From Paenibacillus wynnii (GTDB lineage: Bacteria; Bacillota; Bacilli; Paenibacillales; Paenibacillaceae): a stretch of 64,000 bases of DNA. The notes under the pieces were generated by a model that worked only from the letters and a program-made list of their open reading frames with translations, searched no databases and was not told where the DNA came from. The stretch covers positions 1-64,000 of the forward strand of contig NZ_JAUSTK010000017.1 in assembly GCF_030812855.1 (NCBI RefSeq). The letters are read 5' to 3'. The position numbers and the translations under genes are program-made. Positions 7,838-14,803 of this stretch are shown here, in pieces (position 1 is the first letter of the stretch; each line of letters opens with the position of its first letter).

Positions 7838-7927
7838 ATGGACTATGTGAAACCAAGTGATAACACTGCTGAAGGACGCAAAGAGACGGTCGTTTTCAAA
7901 AATGCTGCTCTGGATAAAAGATTATGA
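7838..7927 (+). CDS. 29-codon ORF coupled to cobA, possible formate/nitrite transporter remnant
   Basis: An ATG behind TTAGGGGG opens a 29-codon frame beginning MDYVKPS. Its TGA overlaps the ATG of cobA (ATGA at 7924-7927). That N-terminus is like the start of FNT-family formate/nitrite transporters, often found beside nirBD. The rest of the peptide is only vaguely similar and has no membrane segment. I infer that a transporter gene was deleted here, leaving its ribosome site and first codons, which now feed ribosomes into cobA. It could instead be a short coupling leader with no history as a transporter. Confidence 0.5.
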   Translation: MDYVKPSDNTAEGRKETVVFKNAALDKRL

Positions 7928-8691
7928 AGCCGGGGAGTGTGGCAATTGTAGGTGCCGGCCCTGGAGATCCCGAGCTCATTACCCTTAAAGCCGTGTATCG
8001 TATTCAAGAGGCAGAAGTCATCCTTTATGATCGGTTAGTTAATGAAGAATTGCTCAACTATGCTAAGCCGGATGCTGTACTCATCTACTGTGGCAAATCG
8101 CCGGGAAATCATTCGATGCCCCAGCGGAAAATAGAGCAATATATGGTTCGATACGCCCGTGAGGGGAAGAAGGTTGTGAGACTTAAGGGAGGCGATCCTT
8201 TCGTATTTGGGAGAGGAGGCGAGGAGGCGTTGGCTATGGCTGAAGCCGGTATTGCTTATGAGGTTGTGCCTGGGATAACCTCTGCAATTGGCGCAGCAGC
8301 CTCCGCAGGTATTCCCTTGACTCACCGTGGCCTGGCGGCTTCCTTCACGATCGTGACTGGCAGCCGCTGCAGCGACCATGAGTCTCCTGTACAATGGGAC
8401 CAACTTGTACGGAGTTCCGATACAATCGTCGTCTATATGGGTATCAGTCAGTTTAGTGAAATTCGGGAGCAGCTACTTCTGCATGGAAAGAGTGGGCTCA
8501 CTCCTGTAGCTGTAATTGAGAACGGCACAACCACTCGTCAACGCACGCTTACCGGAACACTTAACAATATTGAAAAGCTGCTTTCTGCTACTAAAATAGG
8601 CAATCCTGCGCTTATTATAATTGGTGAAGTGGTAAAGGTGAGAGAACAGCTGTTGAAAATAGAAGTTGAGGCAAGATCTCAAATTGGATAA
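7924..8691 (+). CDS. cobA: Uroporphyrinogen-III C-methyltransferase (SUMT)
   Basis: SUMT adds two methyl groups from S-adenosylmethionine to uroporphyrinogen III, giving precorrin-2, the precursor of the siroheme that NirB needs. The 255-residue protein has the usual single-domain length and its signatures: the N-terminal VGAGPGDPELIT, the central VVRLKGGDPFVFGRGGEE, and VVPGITSAIGAAASAGIPLTHRG. It has no CysG-like dehydrogenase/ferrochelatase half, so those steps must be encoded elsewhere. Its start overlaps the stop of the preceding short ORF by 4 bp, and a terminator follows, so it closes the nirB operon. B. subtilis nasF is the functional counterpart. Confidence 0.94.
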   Translation: MKPGSVAIVGAGPGDPELITLKAVYRIQEAEVILYDRLVNEELLNYAKPDAVLIYCGKSPGNHSMPQRKIEQYMVRYAREGKKVVRLKGGDPFVFGRGGEEALAMAEAGIAYEVVPGITSAIGAAASAGIPLTHRGLAASFTIVTGSRCSDHESPVQWDQLVRSSDTIVVYMGISQFSEIREQLLLHGKSGLTPVAVIENGTTTRQRTLTGTLNNIEKLLSATKIGNPALIIIGEVVKVREQLLKIEVEARSQIG

Positions 8692-8705
8692 TCTATCACT
8701 GCAAT

Positions 8706-8755
8706 AAAGCACCATTTGGCTGTATCTATCTGGATACAATCAAGGGTGCTTTTTG
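8706..8755 (+). terminator. Terminator after cobA
   Basis: AAAGCACC (8706-8713) pairs with GGTGCTTT (8745-8752), followed by more T. The loop contains a second small dyad (TGTATC...GGATACA). It ends the nirB-nirD-cobA operon. Confidence 0.75.
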
Positions 8756-8828
8756 TTGTCTATTCCTATAAGCAGCACAAGCATTCAGAAAAGAGAGAGC
8801 ATTTAATATAGAGAGAGGATGTGATGAT

Positions 8829-9572
8829 ATGACCAAGGCGGAGTTTATAGCGACTATCACTCCGTTAGCTATACAAAGTATGCAGCGGAGTAAAGTTCCT
8901 GCATCGCTGATCATAGCCCAAGGTGCTCTGGAATCGGCTTGGGGGAACAGCGGTTTAACGGTTAAAGCTAACAATTTATTTGGAATCAAAGGTAGCGGCT
9001 CAGCTGGTAGTGTAACAGCTCAGACTACCGAATATGTGAAAGGGAAGGCAGTTAAAGTGAATGCCGCTTTTCGTGCTTATAACCATTGGGGTGAATCTAT
9101 TTCGGACCATTCTGAGATTCTTGTAAAAGGAGTTTCCTGGAATCGTAATTTGTACAGCAAGGTAATTGGGGCAACAGGTAAAATAGCGGCCAGAGAGGTT
9201 GCAGCAGCCGGATATGCTACAGACCCTAACTATGCAGCGAAGCTGATCGACATCATGGACATGTACAATCTTTATCAATATGACAATCAACTAGAGGGGG
9301 AGGATGAAATGTCAGCTGAAGACAAGAAAGAGCTTGCGGATTTAAAAGCAGAGTTACAGGAAATGAGACAGGCATTGATTAAGCTAGAACAACATATGTC
9401 TTTAATGGAAAGCCGATCTGCTATGAGCATTCCTTCTTGGGCAGAGCCTGCAGTAAAAGCAGCTCTTTCAGCGGGGCTTCTGGGTACACCGGAAGGGGGC
9501 AGCTATGACTTTTATCGAACTCTAACTGTTCTGAATCGCGCCGGTCTATTAGTAAAAGATAAGGAGGGATAA
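8829..9572 (+). CDS. Phage-like endolysin with glucosaminidase (GH73) domain
   Basis: Residues 1 to about 148 form a glucosaminidase domain of the FlgJ/LytG type: SLIIAQGALESAWG holds the probable catalytic Glu35, and NNLFGIKG and YATDPNYAAKL are family signatures. A short acidic linker and a coiled coil (about 165-195) lead to a C-terminal helical segment (about 205-247). There is no signal peptide, as expected for a holin-dependent phage endolysin, and a holin gene follows 6 bp downstream. An in-frame ATG at 9309, five bases after GGGGGAGG, could produce the last 87 residues separately. No other phage genes surround it, so the pair is a domesticated or relic lysis cassette. Confidence 0.85.
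   Translation: MTKAEFIATITPLAIQSMQRSKVPASLIIAQGALESAWGNSGLTVKANNLFGIKGSGSAGSVTAQTTEYVKGKAVKVNAAFRAYNHWGESISDHSEILVKGVSWNRNLYSKVIGATGKIAAREVAAAGYATDPNYAAKLIDIMDMYNLYQYDNQLEGEDEMSAEDKKELADLKAELQEMRQALIKLEQHMSLMESRSAMSIPSWAEPAVKAALSAGLLGTPEGGSYDFYRTLTVLNRAGLLVKDKEG
9293..9311 (+). promoter_or_regulatory. Internal ribosome site and start inside the endolysin gene
   Basis: AGGGGGAGG at 9295-9303 stands five bases before the in-frame ATG at 9309 (codon 161, reading MSAEDKK). It falls exactly at the boundary between the catalytic domain and the coiled-coil C-terminal part. Several clostridial endolysins use such a site to make a separate C-terminal subunit. Confidence 0.5.
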
Positions 9573-9578
9573 ACAACC

Positions 9579-9860
9579 ATGAACAATGAGGCTTTAAATG
9601 GAGTTCTGGCCTTTGCTTCAGTATTGGCGGTGTTCGTACTTGCACTGGTGCAGCTTGTGAAAAACACAGTAAATCTTCCGCGTAATATTGTTCCTGTCGT
9701 GGGGCTGGTGATTGGACTGTTGGTCGGTGTTCTTGCTTATCCATTTACTCCGATGGACCTTGTGCTTCGTCTATGGTCTGGGGGGCTCGCCGGATTATCG
9801 GCTACAGGTTTGTTTGAATTAGCTTTCAACAAGAGGGATGGCACCAAGAAGGATGATTAG
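9579..9860 (+). CDS. Holin of the Listeria A118 type
   Basis: The 93-residue protein has two or three hydrophobic segments (about 8-27, 38-55, 63-82), the pattern IVPVVGLVIGLLVGVLAYPF then LWSGGLAGLSATGLFE, and a short charged tail (KRDGTKKDD). This matches small class II holins such as that of phage A118, with the conserved ...GLAG...TGLFE ending. Holins make membrane lesions that release the endolysin encoded 6 bp upstream. Endolysin before holin is the reverse of the commonest phage order. Confidence 0.78.
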   Translation: MNNEALNGVLAFASVLAVFVLALVQLVKNTVNLPRNIVPVVGLVIGLLVGVLAYPFTPMDLVLRLWSGGLAGLSATGLFELAFNKRDGTKKDD

Positions 9861-9899
9861 TAGGAGACGGTATTCTTGTTACTGAATAATTCATGAAGG

Positions 9900-9934
9900 A
9901 AACCCGCCAGGACTAAAGTTTGACGGGTTTTTTT
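9900..9934 (+). terminator. Terminator after holin, T-run used as MITE target
   Basis: AAACCCG (9900-9906) pairs with CGGGTTT (9924-9930), followed by T. The T-run plus G at 9928-9935 is exactly the 8-bp sequence duplicated on the far side of the adjacent MITE, so the element inserted into this terminator. Confidence 0.75.
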
Positions 9935-9935
9935 G

Positions 9936-10331
9936 GGCTCTTTCTCAAAATCAGTGCTAGACTTTCCGTTTGCTTCACTGTACTGGAGACGATTTCGATC
10001 TAACTTCGCCTGATGCTCACCGGGTTTGGGGAATTACGCCTTACAGTAGCCGATTCGGGGTTGCGGACGAGTCCTTCGGCGAATTAGAGGGGAAAATGCC
10101 CGCTAATACCGACCGAAACGACTTTATTTTGAGATGAAAGGGAAAATATCCCTCTAATCTTAGCCATGCCGCCCCAACGAGGTAAATCCTCAAAATTAGC
10201 GGGCGAAATCCCTTCTAATTATCCAAACGGGGTGCCGGGCACAGAAATAGAGGGGGAAAATCCCTCTATTTGGATATAACGGCTTTCTGTCCTTCCCGTC
10301 ACCTGTCAAGCACTGATTTTGGTGTTGAGCC
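9936..10331. mobile_element. 396-bp MITE, copy 1 (ISL3-like ends)
   Basis: This 396-bp element is repeated at 41281-41676 with, by my alignment, eight substitutions and no gaps (98% identity). Its ends are imperfect inverted repeats of 23 bp (18 of 23 matching; outer GGCTC, inner AAAATCAGTGCT). It is flanked by an exact 8-bp duplication, TTTTTTTG (9928-9935 and 10332-10339). Inside are several small palindromes of the form TTAGAGGG...CCCTCTAA. It encodes no transposase. GGCTCTTT-type ends with 8-bp duplications are typical of ISL3-family elements, so I infer mobilisation in trans by such a transposase. Confidence 0.88.
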
Positions 10332-10343
10332 TTTTTTTGATGG

Positions 10344-11018
10344 CTATATATTGATCTCCTGAATAAGCTCGCATGAATCATTTCGCACATTTCCTACAGT
10401 AGCTGCAACAGGATAGGCTCTCATTTGATCTGCATCATATGGAATTAATAGCTTCTTTAGAGCCGAAGTCTCTTGATTATCACGTCTAAGCCATTCTTCC
10501 TCATCTTCAGTTCGCAGGATAACCGGCATACGGTTGTGGATATCTGCCATAAGCTGGTTCGGTGAAGTGGTTATTATGGTGCAGGTGCTTAATTTCTTGC
10601 CTTCTGTATTTACCCAGATATCATAAAGTCCAGCCATCGAAAAAATCCCCCCGTTCCTCAAGACAATTCTCATGGGTTGTTTCCTGCTGTTTTGCTGCTG
10701 CCATTCGTAGAACCCGTCAGATGGAATAATACAACGCCGGGTGCTTAGGAGGCGCTTGAAGGATGTTTTTTCCAGTAGTGTTTCCGCGCGGGCATTAATC
10801 ATCTTACTGCCACTTTTATCATCCTTAGCCCAAGAAGGGACAAGGCCCCAGCGGAGTTCGCCCAATCGGTTCTTCTTACCGTCATGAATAATTGCAGGAA
10901 CCTGCTGCGTAGGAGCCATATTGTATTTTGGTGCATAGTGGATGATTGTGGAGTCGTTTATTAAATATCTATACATCAGTTCTTCCATGGAGACAGTGAT
11001 GGTGTAACGTCCACACAT
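10344..11018 (-). CDS. SRAP-domain abasic-site protein (HMCES/YedK family)
   Basis: SRAP proteins form a thiazolidine crosslink with abasic sites in single-stranded DNA and shield them. The 224-residue protein begins MCGRYT, so Cys2 becomes the N-terminal catalytic residue after Met removal. Further signatures are WGLVPSWAKD, NARAETLLEKTSF, RRCIIPSDGFYEW and the C-terminal HNRMPVILR with its conserved His. It is a single minus-strand gene whose stop lies 12 bp from the MITE, which therefore sits in its 3' region and perhaps in its terminator. Confidence 0.93.
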   Translation of the reverse strand: MCGRYTITVSMEELMYRYLINDSTIIHYAPKYNMAPTQQVPAIIHDGKKNRLGELRWGLVPSWAKDDKSGSKMINARAETLLEKTSFKRLLSTRRCIIPSDGFYEWQQQNSRKQPMRIVLRNGGIFSMAGLYDIWVNTEGKKLSTCTIITTSPNQLMADIHNRMPVILRTEDEEEWLRRDNQETSALKKLLIPYDADQMRAYPVAATVGNVRNDSCELIQEINI

Positions 11019-11148
11019 TTGTGAGTTGTCCTCCCTGGTTTTTGGGTCTATTTTACGCTATTTTATGAAAAAAATAAATTAAACCCAATCGACATGCCAG
11101 ATCCCTACATATCCTGTGGTTGTACTTTACTAAAAGGAGGAATCATTC

Positions 11149-11262
11149 ATGAGTGAAAATATTGGCGGATACGGTGGAGTTGGAGGAGCATTTACATCTA
11201 CAGGTGCCATTCTGGTGCTCTTCATCTTGCTGGTCATCATTTCTAAATCCTTTCTGGTTTAA
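11149..11262 (+). CDS. YjcZ-family small sporulation membrane peptide
   Basis: This 37-residue ORF has a strong AAAGGAGG ribosome site 9 bp upstream and its own terminator. The sequence is a Gly-rich head (GGYGGVGGAF) followed by one hydrophobic segment (about residues 18-36) ending in SFLV. This is the pattern of the tiny YjcZ/YhcZ-type peptides made in sporulating Bacillales. Their exact role is unknown. Confidence 0.85.
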   Translation: MSENIGGYGGVGGAFTSTGAILVLFILLVIISKSFLV

Positions 11263-11294
11263 ATCTAAACTTTGTATACAGGTAAGTAGTTTTG

Positions 11295-11330
11295 AAGGAG
11301 TCTTACGGGAAACCGTAAGCTCCTTTTTTT
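11295..11330 (+). terminator. Terminator after the YjcZ-like gene
   Basis: AAGGAG-T-CTTACGG pairs with CCGTAAG-C-TCCTT around a GAAA-type loop and is followed by seven T residues. Confidence 0.88.
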
Positions 11331-11393
11331 AACATTGCTTAATACATGCAGTCCTGGATATAATACAAACGTACGTTCCTATTTATCGGAGGT

Positions 11394-11705
11394 GTGAGTG
11401 TGCTGGATGATACTCCGCGAAAGCTGCTGCGTATCCTGTATCACTTCTCTAGTCATTACAAGCGAATGCCTACCTTATCGGAGCTTGGGAGGTTAAGTGG
11501 AAGGTCGAACATTAAGATTAGAGAGGGCATGCAGACCTTAGCCGAACAAAACTATATTGAATGGAATCGGAAGATGCCTGTAGAGAAGGCTGTAATCATT
11601 GAAGATTGGGAAAGACCTGATCCTTCGGCGAAGCAACAGGGTGAGGGGCAGATCCACCAGCAGACGAGAACGACGGGGAATACGGATTACTGGCTCTATT
11701 ATTAA
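11394..11705 (+). CDS. LexA-N-terminal-like winged helix protein
   Basis: The 103-residue protein starts with GTG six bases after CGGAGG. Residues 6-60 form a winged helix reminiscent of the LexA DNA-binding domain (KLLRILYHFSSHYKRMPTLSELGRLSG, then IKIREGMQTLAEQNYIEW). There is no protease domain; the tail is polar. It is 11 bp upstream of a YolD-like gene, in the same direction. YolD proteins often accompany Y-family polymerases in LexA-controlled units, but none is present here. A regulator role is inferred from the fold only. Confidence 0.6.
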   Translation: MSVLDDTPRKLLRILYHFSSHYKRMPTLSELGRLSGRSNIKIREGMQTLAEQNYIEWNRKMPVEKAVIIEDWERPDPSAKQQGEGQIHQQTRTTGNTDYWLYY

Positions 11706-11716
11706 GGAGGGATCTT

Positions 11717-12049
11717 GTGAGAAGCAAAAAGCTGGATAACATTTGGGAGTGCAGCAGGTTTATGCTCCCCGAGCATGAACGGCGGATACAGTATGATAAC
11801 CGCGATCGGGAGATGCGTACGAAACCTGAACTAGACGAACAGGAGATAGGAAGCATTGAGCAGATCTTAGCAAAATCAATAGAGGATCACAGTGCGGTTA
11901 CCCTAACCTTATTCCGGCCGGAGAGGGATCAAGAGTACCGGGGAATCGTAATGTCCGTAGACCGGCATTTAATGAGGATAAAATTACGTTGGTCTGATGA
12001 ACATTGGGATTGGATACCCATCGGCGATATTATTAATGCATATGTATAA
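11717..12049 (+). CDS. YolD-like family protein
   Basis: The 110-residue protein uses a GTG start 4 bp after AAGGAGGG. It contains the family landmarks: an N-terminal WECSRFMLPEH segment, a central DEQEI helix, and a C-terminal RGIVMSVDRHLMRIKLRW plus IPIGDIINA barrel-like part. YolD proteins are thought to be functionally linked with translesion polymerases, resembling UmuD-like partners, but their action is not established. It forms a two-gene unit with the upstream winged helix gene and ends at a GC-rich terminator. Confidence 0.75.
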   Translation: MRSKKLDNIWECSRFMLPEHERRIQYDNRDREMRTKPELDEQEIGSIEQILAKSIEDHSAVTLTLFRPERDQEYRGIVMSVDRHLMRIKLRWSDEHWDWIPIGDIINAYV

Positions 12050-12064
12050 ATGTACATAAAAATC

Positions 12065-12092
12065 GGGCGCCCCTTTCGGAGCGCCCTTTCAT
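12065..12092 (+). terminator. GC-rich terminator after the YolD gene
   Basis: GGGCGC (12065-12070) pairs with GCGCCC (12081-12086), followed by TTTC. The stem is strong and the T-run short. Confidence 0.65.
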
Positions 12093-12344
12093 GGGAGAGG
12101 AGAAACCGGACGAAGAGCTTATGGGGAAACGTAAGCTTGCTCCGCGGTTGTCTACGACATTTTGCGATGTCGATAATTACATGATGTCCCGGTAGAGGAA
12201 GTCTTATACATACCTTTTTCATTAATTACATCTTTGCGCCGCCTAAGACGCACAATCATTTTTATTTAATGGCTTGAATGTGGTACGATAGGCGTGGACT
12301 TATGGCCTGTTTGGCATAATAAAACAGAGATATAGAGCGGGTGG
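12093..12344. other. Gene-free stretch before rsmD
   Basis: No coding sequence is supported here. A small hairpin (CGACAT-TTTG-CGATGTCG, near 12154-12172) is visible, and the part just before rsmD should hold its promoter. I do not recognise a riboswitch or RNA gene. Confidence 0.4.
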
Positions 12345-12959
12345 ATGACAGTGAGAGTTGTATCGGGCAGTGCCAAGGGGAGACCCTTGAAAAGTGTGCC
12401 TGGGAGCGGGACGCGTCCCACGACCGACAAGGTCAAAGAAGCGTTATTTAGTATGATCGGCCCTTATTTTGAGGGTGGAGCAGCACTGGATTTATTCGCC
12501 GGTACAGGAGGCCTCGGTATCGAAGCACTTAGTAGAGGCATGGAAAGTGCAGTGTTTGTAGACATGGAACCCAAAAGTATCGACACGATACGTGCCAACC
12601 TGAAGGCTACTGGCCTGGAGTCACGGGCGGAAGTGTACCGCAATGATGCCGGAAGAGCGCTAAGTGCCATGGAGAAACGTGAGCGGTCCTTTGATCTTGT
12701 TTTTTTGGATCCGCCTTACCGTCTTAAACATGGAGATGAGCTTATGTGCAGTATGGCGGCCAAAGGCTTGCTGCAGGCCGAGGCGCTGGTCGTTCTTGAA
12801 CATGAATCCAGCTATGCTTATCCTGAGCATATTCCGGGGTTTTATAGGCTGCGGCAGGCAGCATATGGGGAGACAACGATTTCTATTTATCAGTATGAAG
12901 CCGCGGGCGAGAATGTAGCTGAGAACGGCGAGGAGGACCAAGATGAGTCTGCAAATTAG
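12345..12959 (+). CDS. rsmD: 16S rRNA (guanine966-N2) methyltransferase
   Basis: RsmD methylates G966 of 16S rRNA during 30S assembly using S-adenosylmethionine. The 204-residue protein has the N-terminal RVVSGSAKGRPLK, the SAM motif DLFAGTGGLGIEALSRG (about residues 46-62) and the catalytic FLDPPY (about 121-126). It overlaps coaD by 17 bp, the same arrangement as B. subtilis ylbH-coaD. The C-terminus carries an extra acidic tail. Confidence 0.94.
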   Translation: MTVRVVSGSAKGRPLKSVPGSGTRPTTDKVKEALFSMIGPYFEGGAALDLFAGTGGLGIEALSRGMESAVFVDMEPKSIDTIRANLKATGLESRAEVYRNDAGRALSAMEKRERSFDLVFLDPPYRLKHGDELMCSMAAKGLLQAEALVVLEHESSYAYPEHIPGFYRLRQAAYGETTISIYQYEAAGENVAENGEEDQDESAN

Positions 12960-13461
12960 AAAAGAGCGTGTCGCAATATACCCGGGAACCTTTGATCCGG
13001 TAACTATGGGACATATGGATATTATTCATCGGGCAGCCAAACAATTCGATCGTCTGATCGTAGCTGTTCTCAATAATTTAAGCAAAAACCCTTTGTTTTC
13101 GGTGGAGGAACGTACAGATTTGCTGCGTCAGGCTACTATTAATATCCCTAATGTGGAAATCGACAGCTTTCGGGATCTGTTAGTCAACTACGTTCGGCAA
13201 AAAGATGCTCAAGTGATTGTACGCGGCATCCGCACGGTTACCGACTTTGAATACGAATTGCAAAATGCTTCTATTAATCATAACCTTGACCCTGATGCAG
13301 AAACGATATTTATGATGACCAATCCTAGATATTCCTATCTTAGCTCCAGTGTAGTTAAGGAAATTGCTCACTTTGGCGGAAATGTGAATGATTTCGTGAC
13401 CCCAGAGGTTGAACAGGCCATGAAGCGGAAATTCAGTCAAAACGGCGCCGGAAAAAAGTAA
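12943..13461 (+). CDS. coaD: Phosphopantetheine adenylyltransferase
   Basis: CoaD joins AMP to 4'-phosphopantetheine, the penultimate step of coenzyme A synthesis. The 172-residue protein contains the nucleotidyltransferase signature YPGTFDPVTMGHMDII (T/HxGH type), the RGIRTVTDFEYE substrate loop and YSYLSSSVVKEIA. The start lies inside the end of rsmD, so the genes are coupled. Its 3' end overlaps the convergent ylbJ gene by 29 bp. Length and motifs are normal for the family. Confidence 0.95.
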   Translation: MSLQIRKERVAIYPGTFDPVTMGHMDIIHRAAKQFDRLIVAVLNNLSKNPLFSVEERTDLLRQATINIPNVEIDSFRDLLVNYVRQKDAQVIVRGIRTVTDFEYELQNASINHNLDPDAETIFMMTNPRYSYLSSSVVKEIAHFGGNVNDFVTPEVEQAMKRKFSQNGAGKK

Positions 13462-14659
13462 CTGCAGCTACAATCGCCGAGAGCATCAACAGCGACAGCA
13501 TAAGCAGGAGTTGCAAACCGAACAGATTCGGAATAGAGCTCCATAACGTTGAAAAGCGGATCCACCCTGCTTGAGCGGTCTCAGGACTTGCAAAGGTGGG
13601 CAACACCGCCTCTTGGATGGACATGAAGGGTCTCCAGAGCACCATGGTCAACATGAATGCATATAGGCCGTGCAATAGACGAACTGCGGCAAAGGGAAGG
13701 AAACGGATTTGTGCCGGTTTTAGCACTGTCATAACCTGAAGATGGGCACAGAGTCCGCTCCATCCGATTGCGGCAGACAGTAAAGCTACGCTGAACATTC
13801 CTGCTGATGCAGCCGGAGCTGTAATACTAACCTCACTTAGTGTACGGGCACCGAGATGAATTTCCAGCAGCCCGGAAGTAAGTGTTTCTGGCAGCTCCGG
13901 CAATAGTCCTTGCACAATGCTGATAACTACAGCGAACATGATCATATATCCACCTACAATCATCAAGCTCTGTACAGAGCTGCCAACAGAATCTCCGAGC
14001 AGCTTGCCGAAGCTGCGGCCGTCCTGCAAGCGGGCTTCAGTGGCAGCGTGAACCACTTGTGTAAACAGTGGTTTTTTATTAGGTGAATTCGATTGAATAG
14101 GGCTTTTCTGGTCTGGAATCTGCGGTGATCCCCTCAACAGGGTTACGGTAAAGCCTGCGAGCAACCCAGAGAGCCAATGTATAACAAGCAACCCATATCC
14201 TGCTGCAGGGCTGTGTAGGAACGCTACACCCACTACGATCAGGAGTGTAACGGGGCTGGCGAAGTGTACCAGTGCTGCCAGTCTTCCAGCCTCCTTGTCC
14301 GTAATGCTGCCCTGCTTGTGCAACTGAAGCACCCCCTGAGCGCCTCCGGGGAAACCTGTGGTTAATCCCATCCACAAAGTCCAGCCTCCGGCACCTGGCA
14401 AACGGAATACACGACGCATTAAGGGTTCGAGCATTACACCTAAGCCGTGTGTGAAACCGGATGCTGTCAGCATTTCAGATAGAATCAGGAAGGGCAGCAA
14501 CGCTGGGAATACCAAATTCCACCATAGCTTCAAGCCCCGCAAGGAAGCCTGGAAGGAAGTTTCGGGGCTGGACACAATGGCTACAGCCAGCAGAATGGCG
14601 AAGGCTCCCGAGAGGTAGGGGGCCGTGTCTGAAGCGATCCGGCGTATTTTAACGTTCAT
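13433..14659 (-). CDS. ylbJ: Sporulation integral membrane protein YlbJ
   Basis: The 408-residue, highly hydrophobic protein has roughly eight to ten membrane helices and the nucleoside-transporter 'gate' type repeats (for example FPALLPFLILSEML and GFPGGAQGVLQL). Position between coaD and the ylbL protease gene matches B. subtilis ylbJ, which is needed for efficient spore formation. It is transcribed against its neighbours, and its end overlaps coaD by 29 bp. Transport specificity is unknown. Confidence 0.88.
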   Translation of the reverse strand: MNVKIRRIASDTAPYLSGAFAILLAVAIVSSPETSFQASLRGLKLWWNLVFPALLPFLILSEMLTASGFTHGLGVMLEPLMRRVFRLPGAGGWTLWMGLTTGFPGGAQGVLQLHKQGSITDKEAGRLAALVHFASPVTLLIVVGVAFLHSPAAGYGLLVIHWLSGLLAGFTVTLLRGSPQIPDQKSPIQSNSPNKKPLFTQVVHAATEARLQDGRSFGKLLGDSVGSSVQSLMIVGGYMIMFAVVISIVQGLLPELPETLTSGLLEIHLGARTLSEVSITAPAASAGMFSVALLSAAIGWSGLCAHLQVMTVLKPAQIRFLPFAAVRLLHGLYAFMLTMVLWRPFMSIQEAVLPTFASPETAQAGWIRFSTLWSSIPNLFGLQLLLMLSLLMLSAIVAAVTFFRRRFD

Positions 14660-14803
14660 TATATATTCACCTCTTCATATCTTAAAGGCAGGGTTTGTAT
14701 GATATCACTTTATGCAAGTGAGACAACCATCATGCCAAGCTGTGAACATCGAATCACATTAAGAAGTCTGCAAAGCTAGAGTGTCACAGGAAAGAAGGGA
14801 CAA

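Noticed and set aside
8829..9860. Full prophage
   Set aside because: Only the lysis pair is present; no integrase, capsid, tail or attachment site is recognisable in the flanks.
10196..10390. 64-residue minus-strand frame across the MITE end
   Set aside because: It spans the repeat boundary into SRAP gene sequence and has no counterpart at the second MITE copy.
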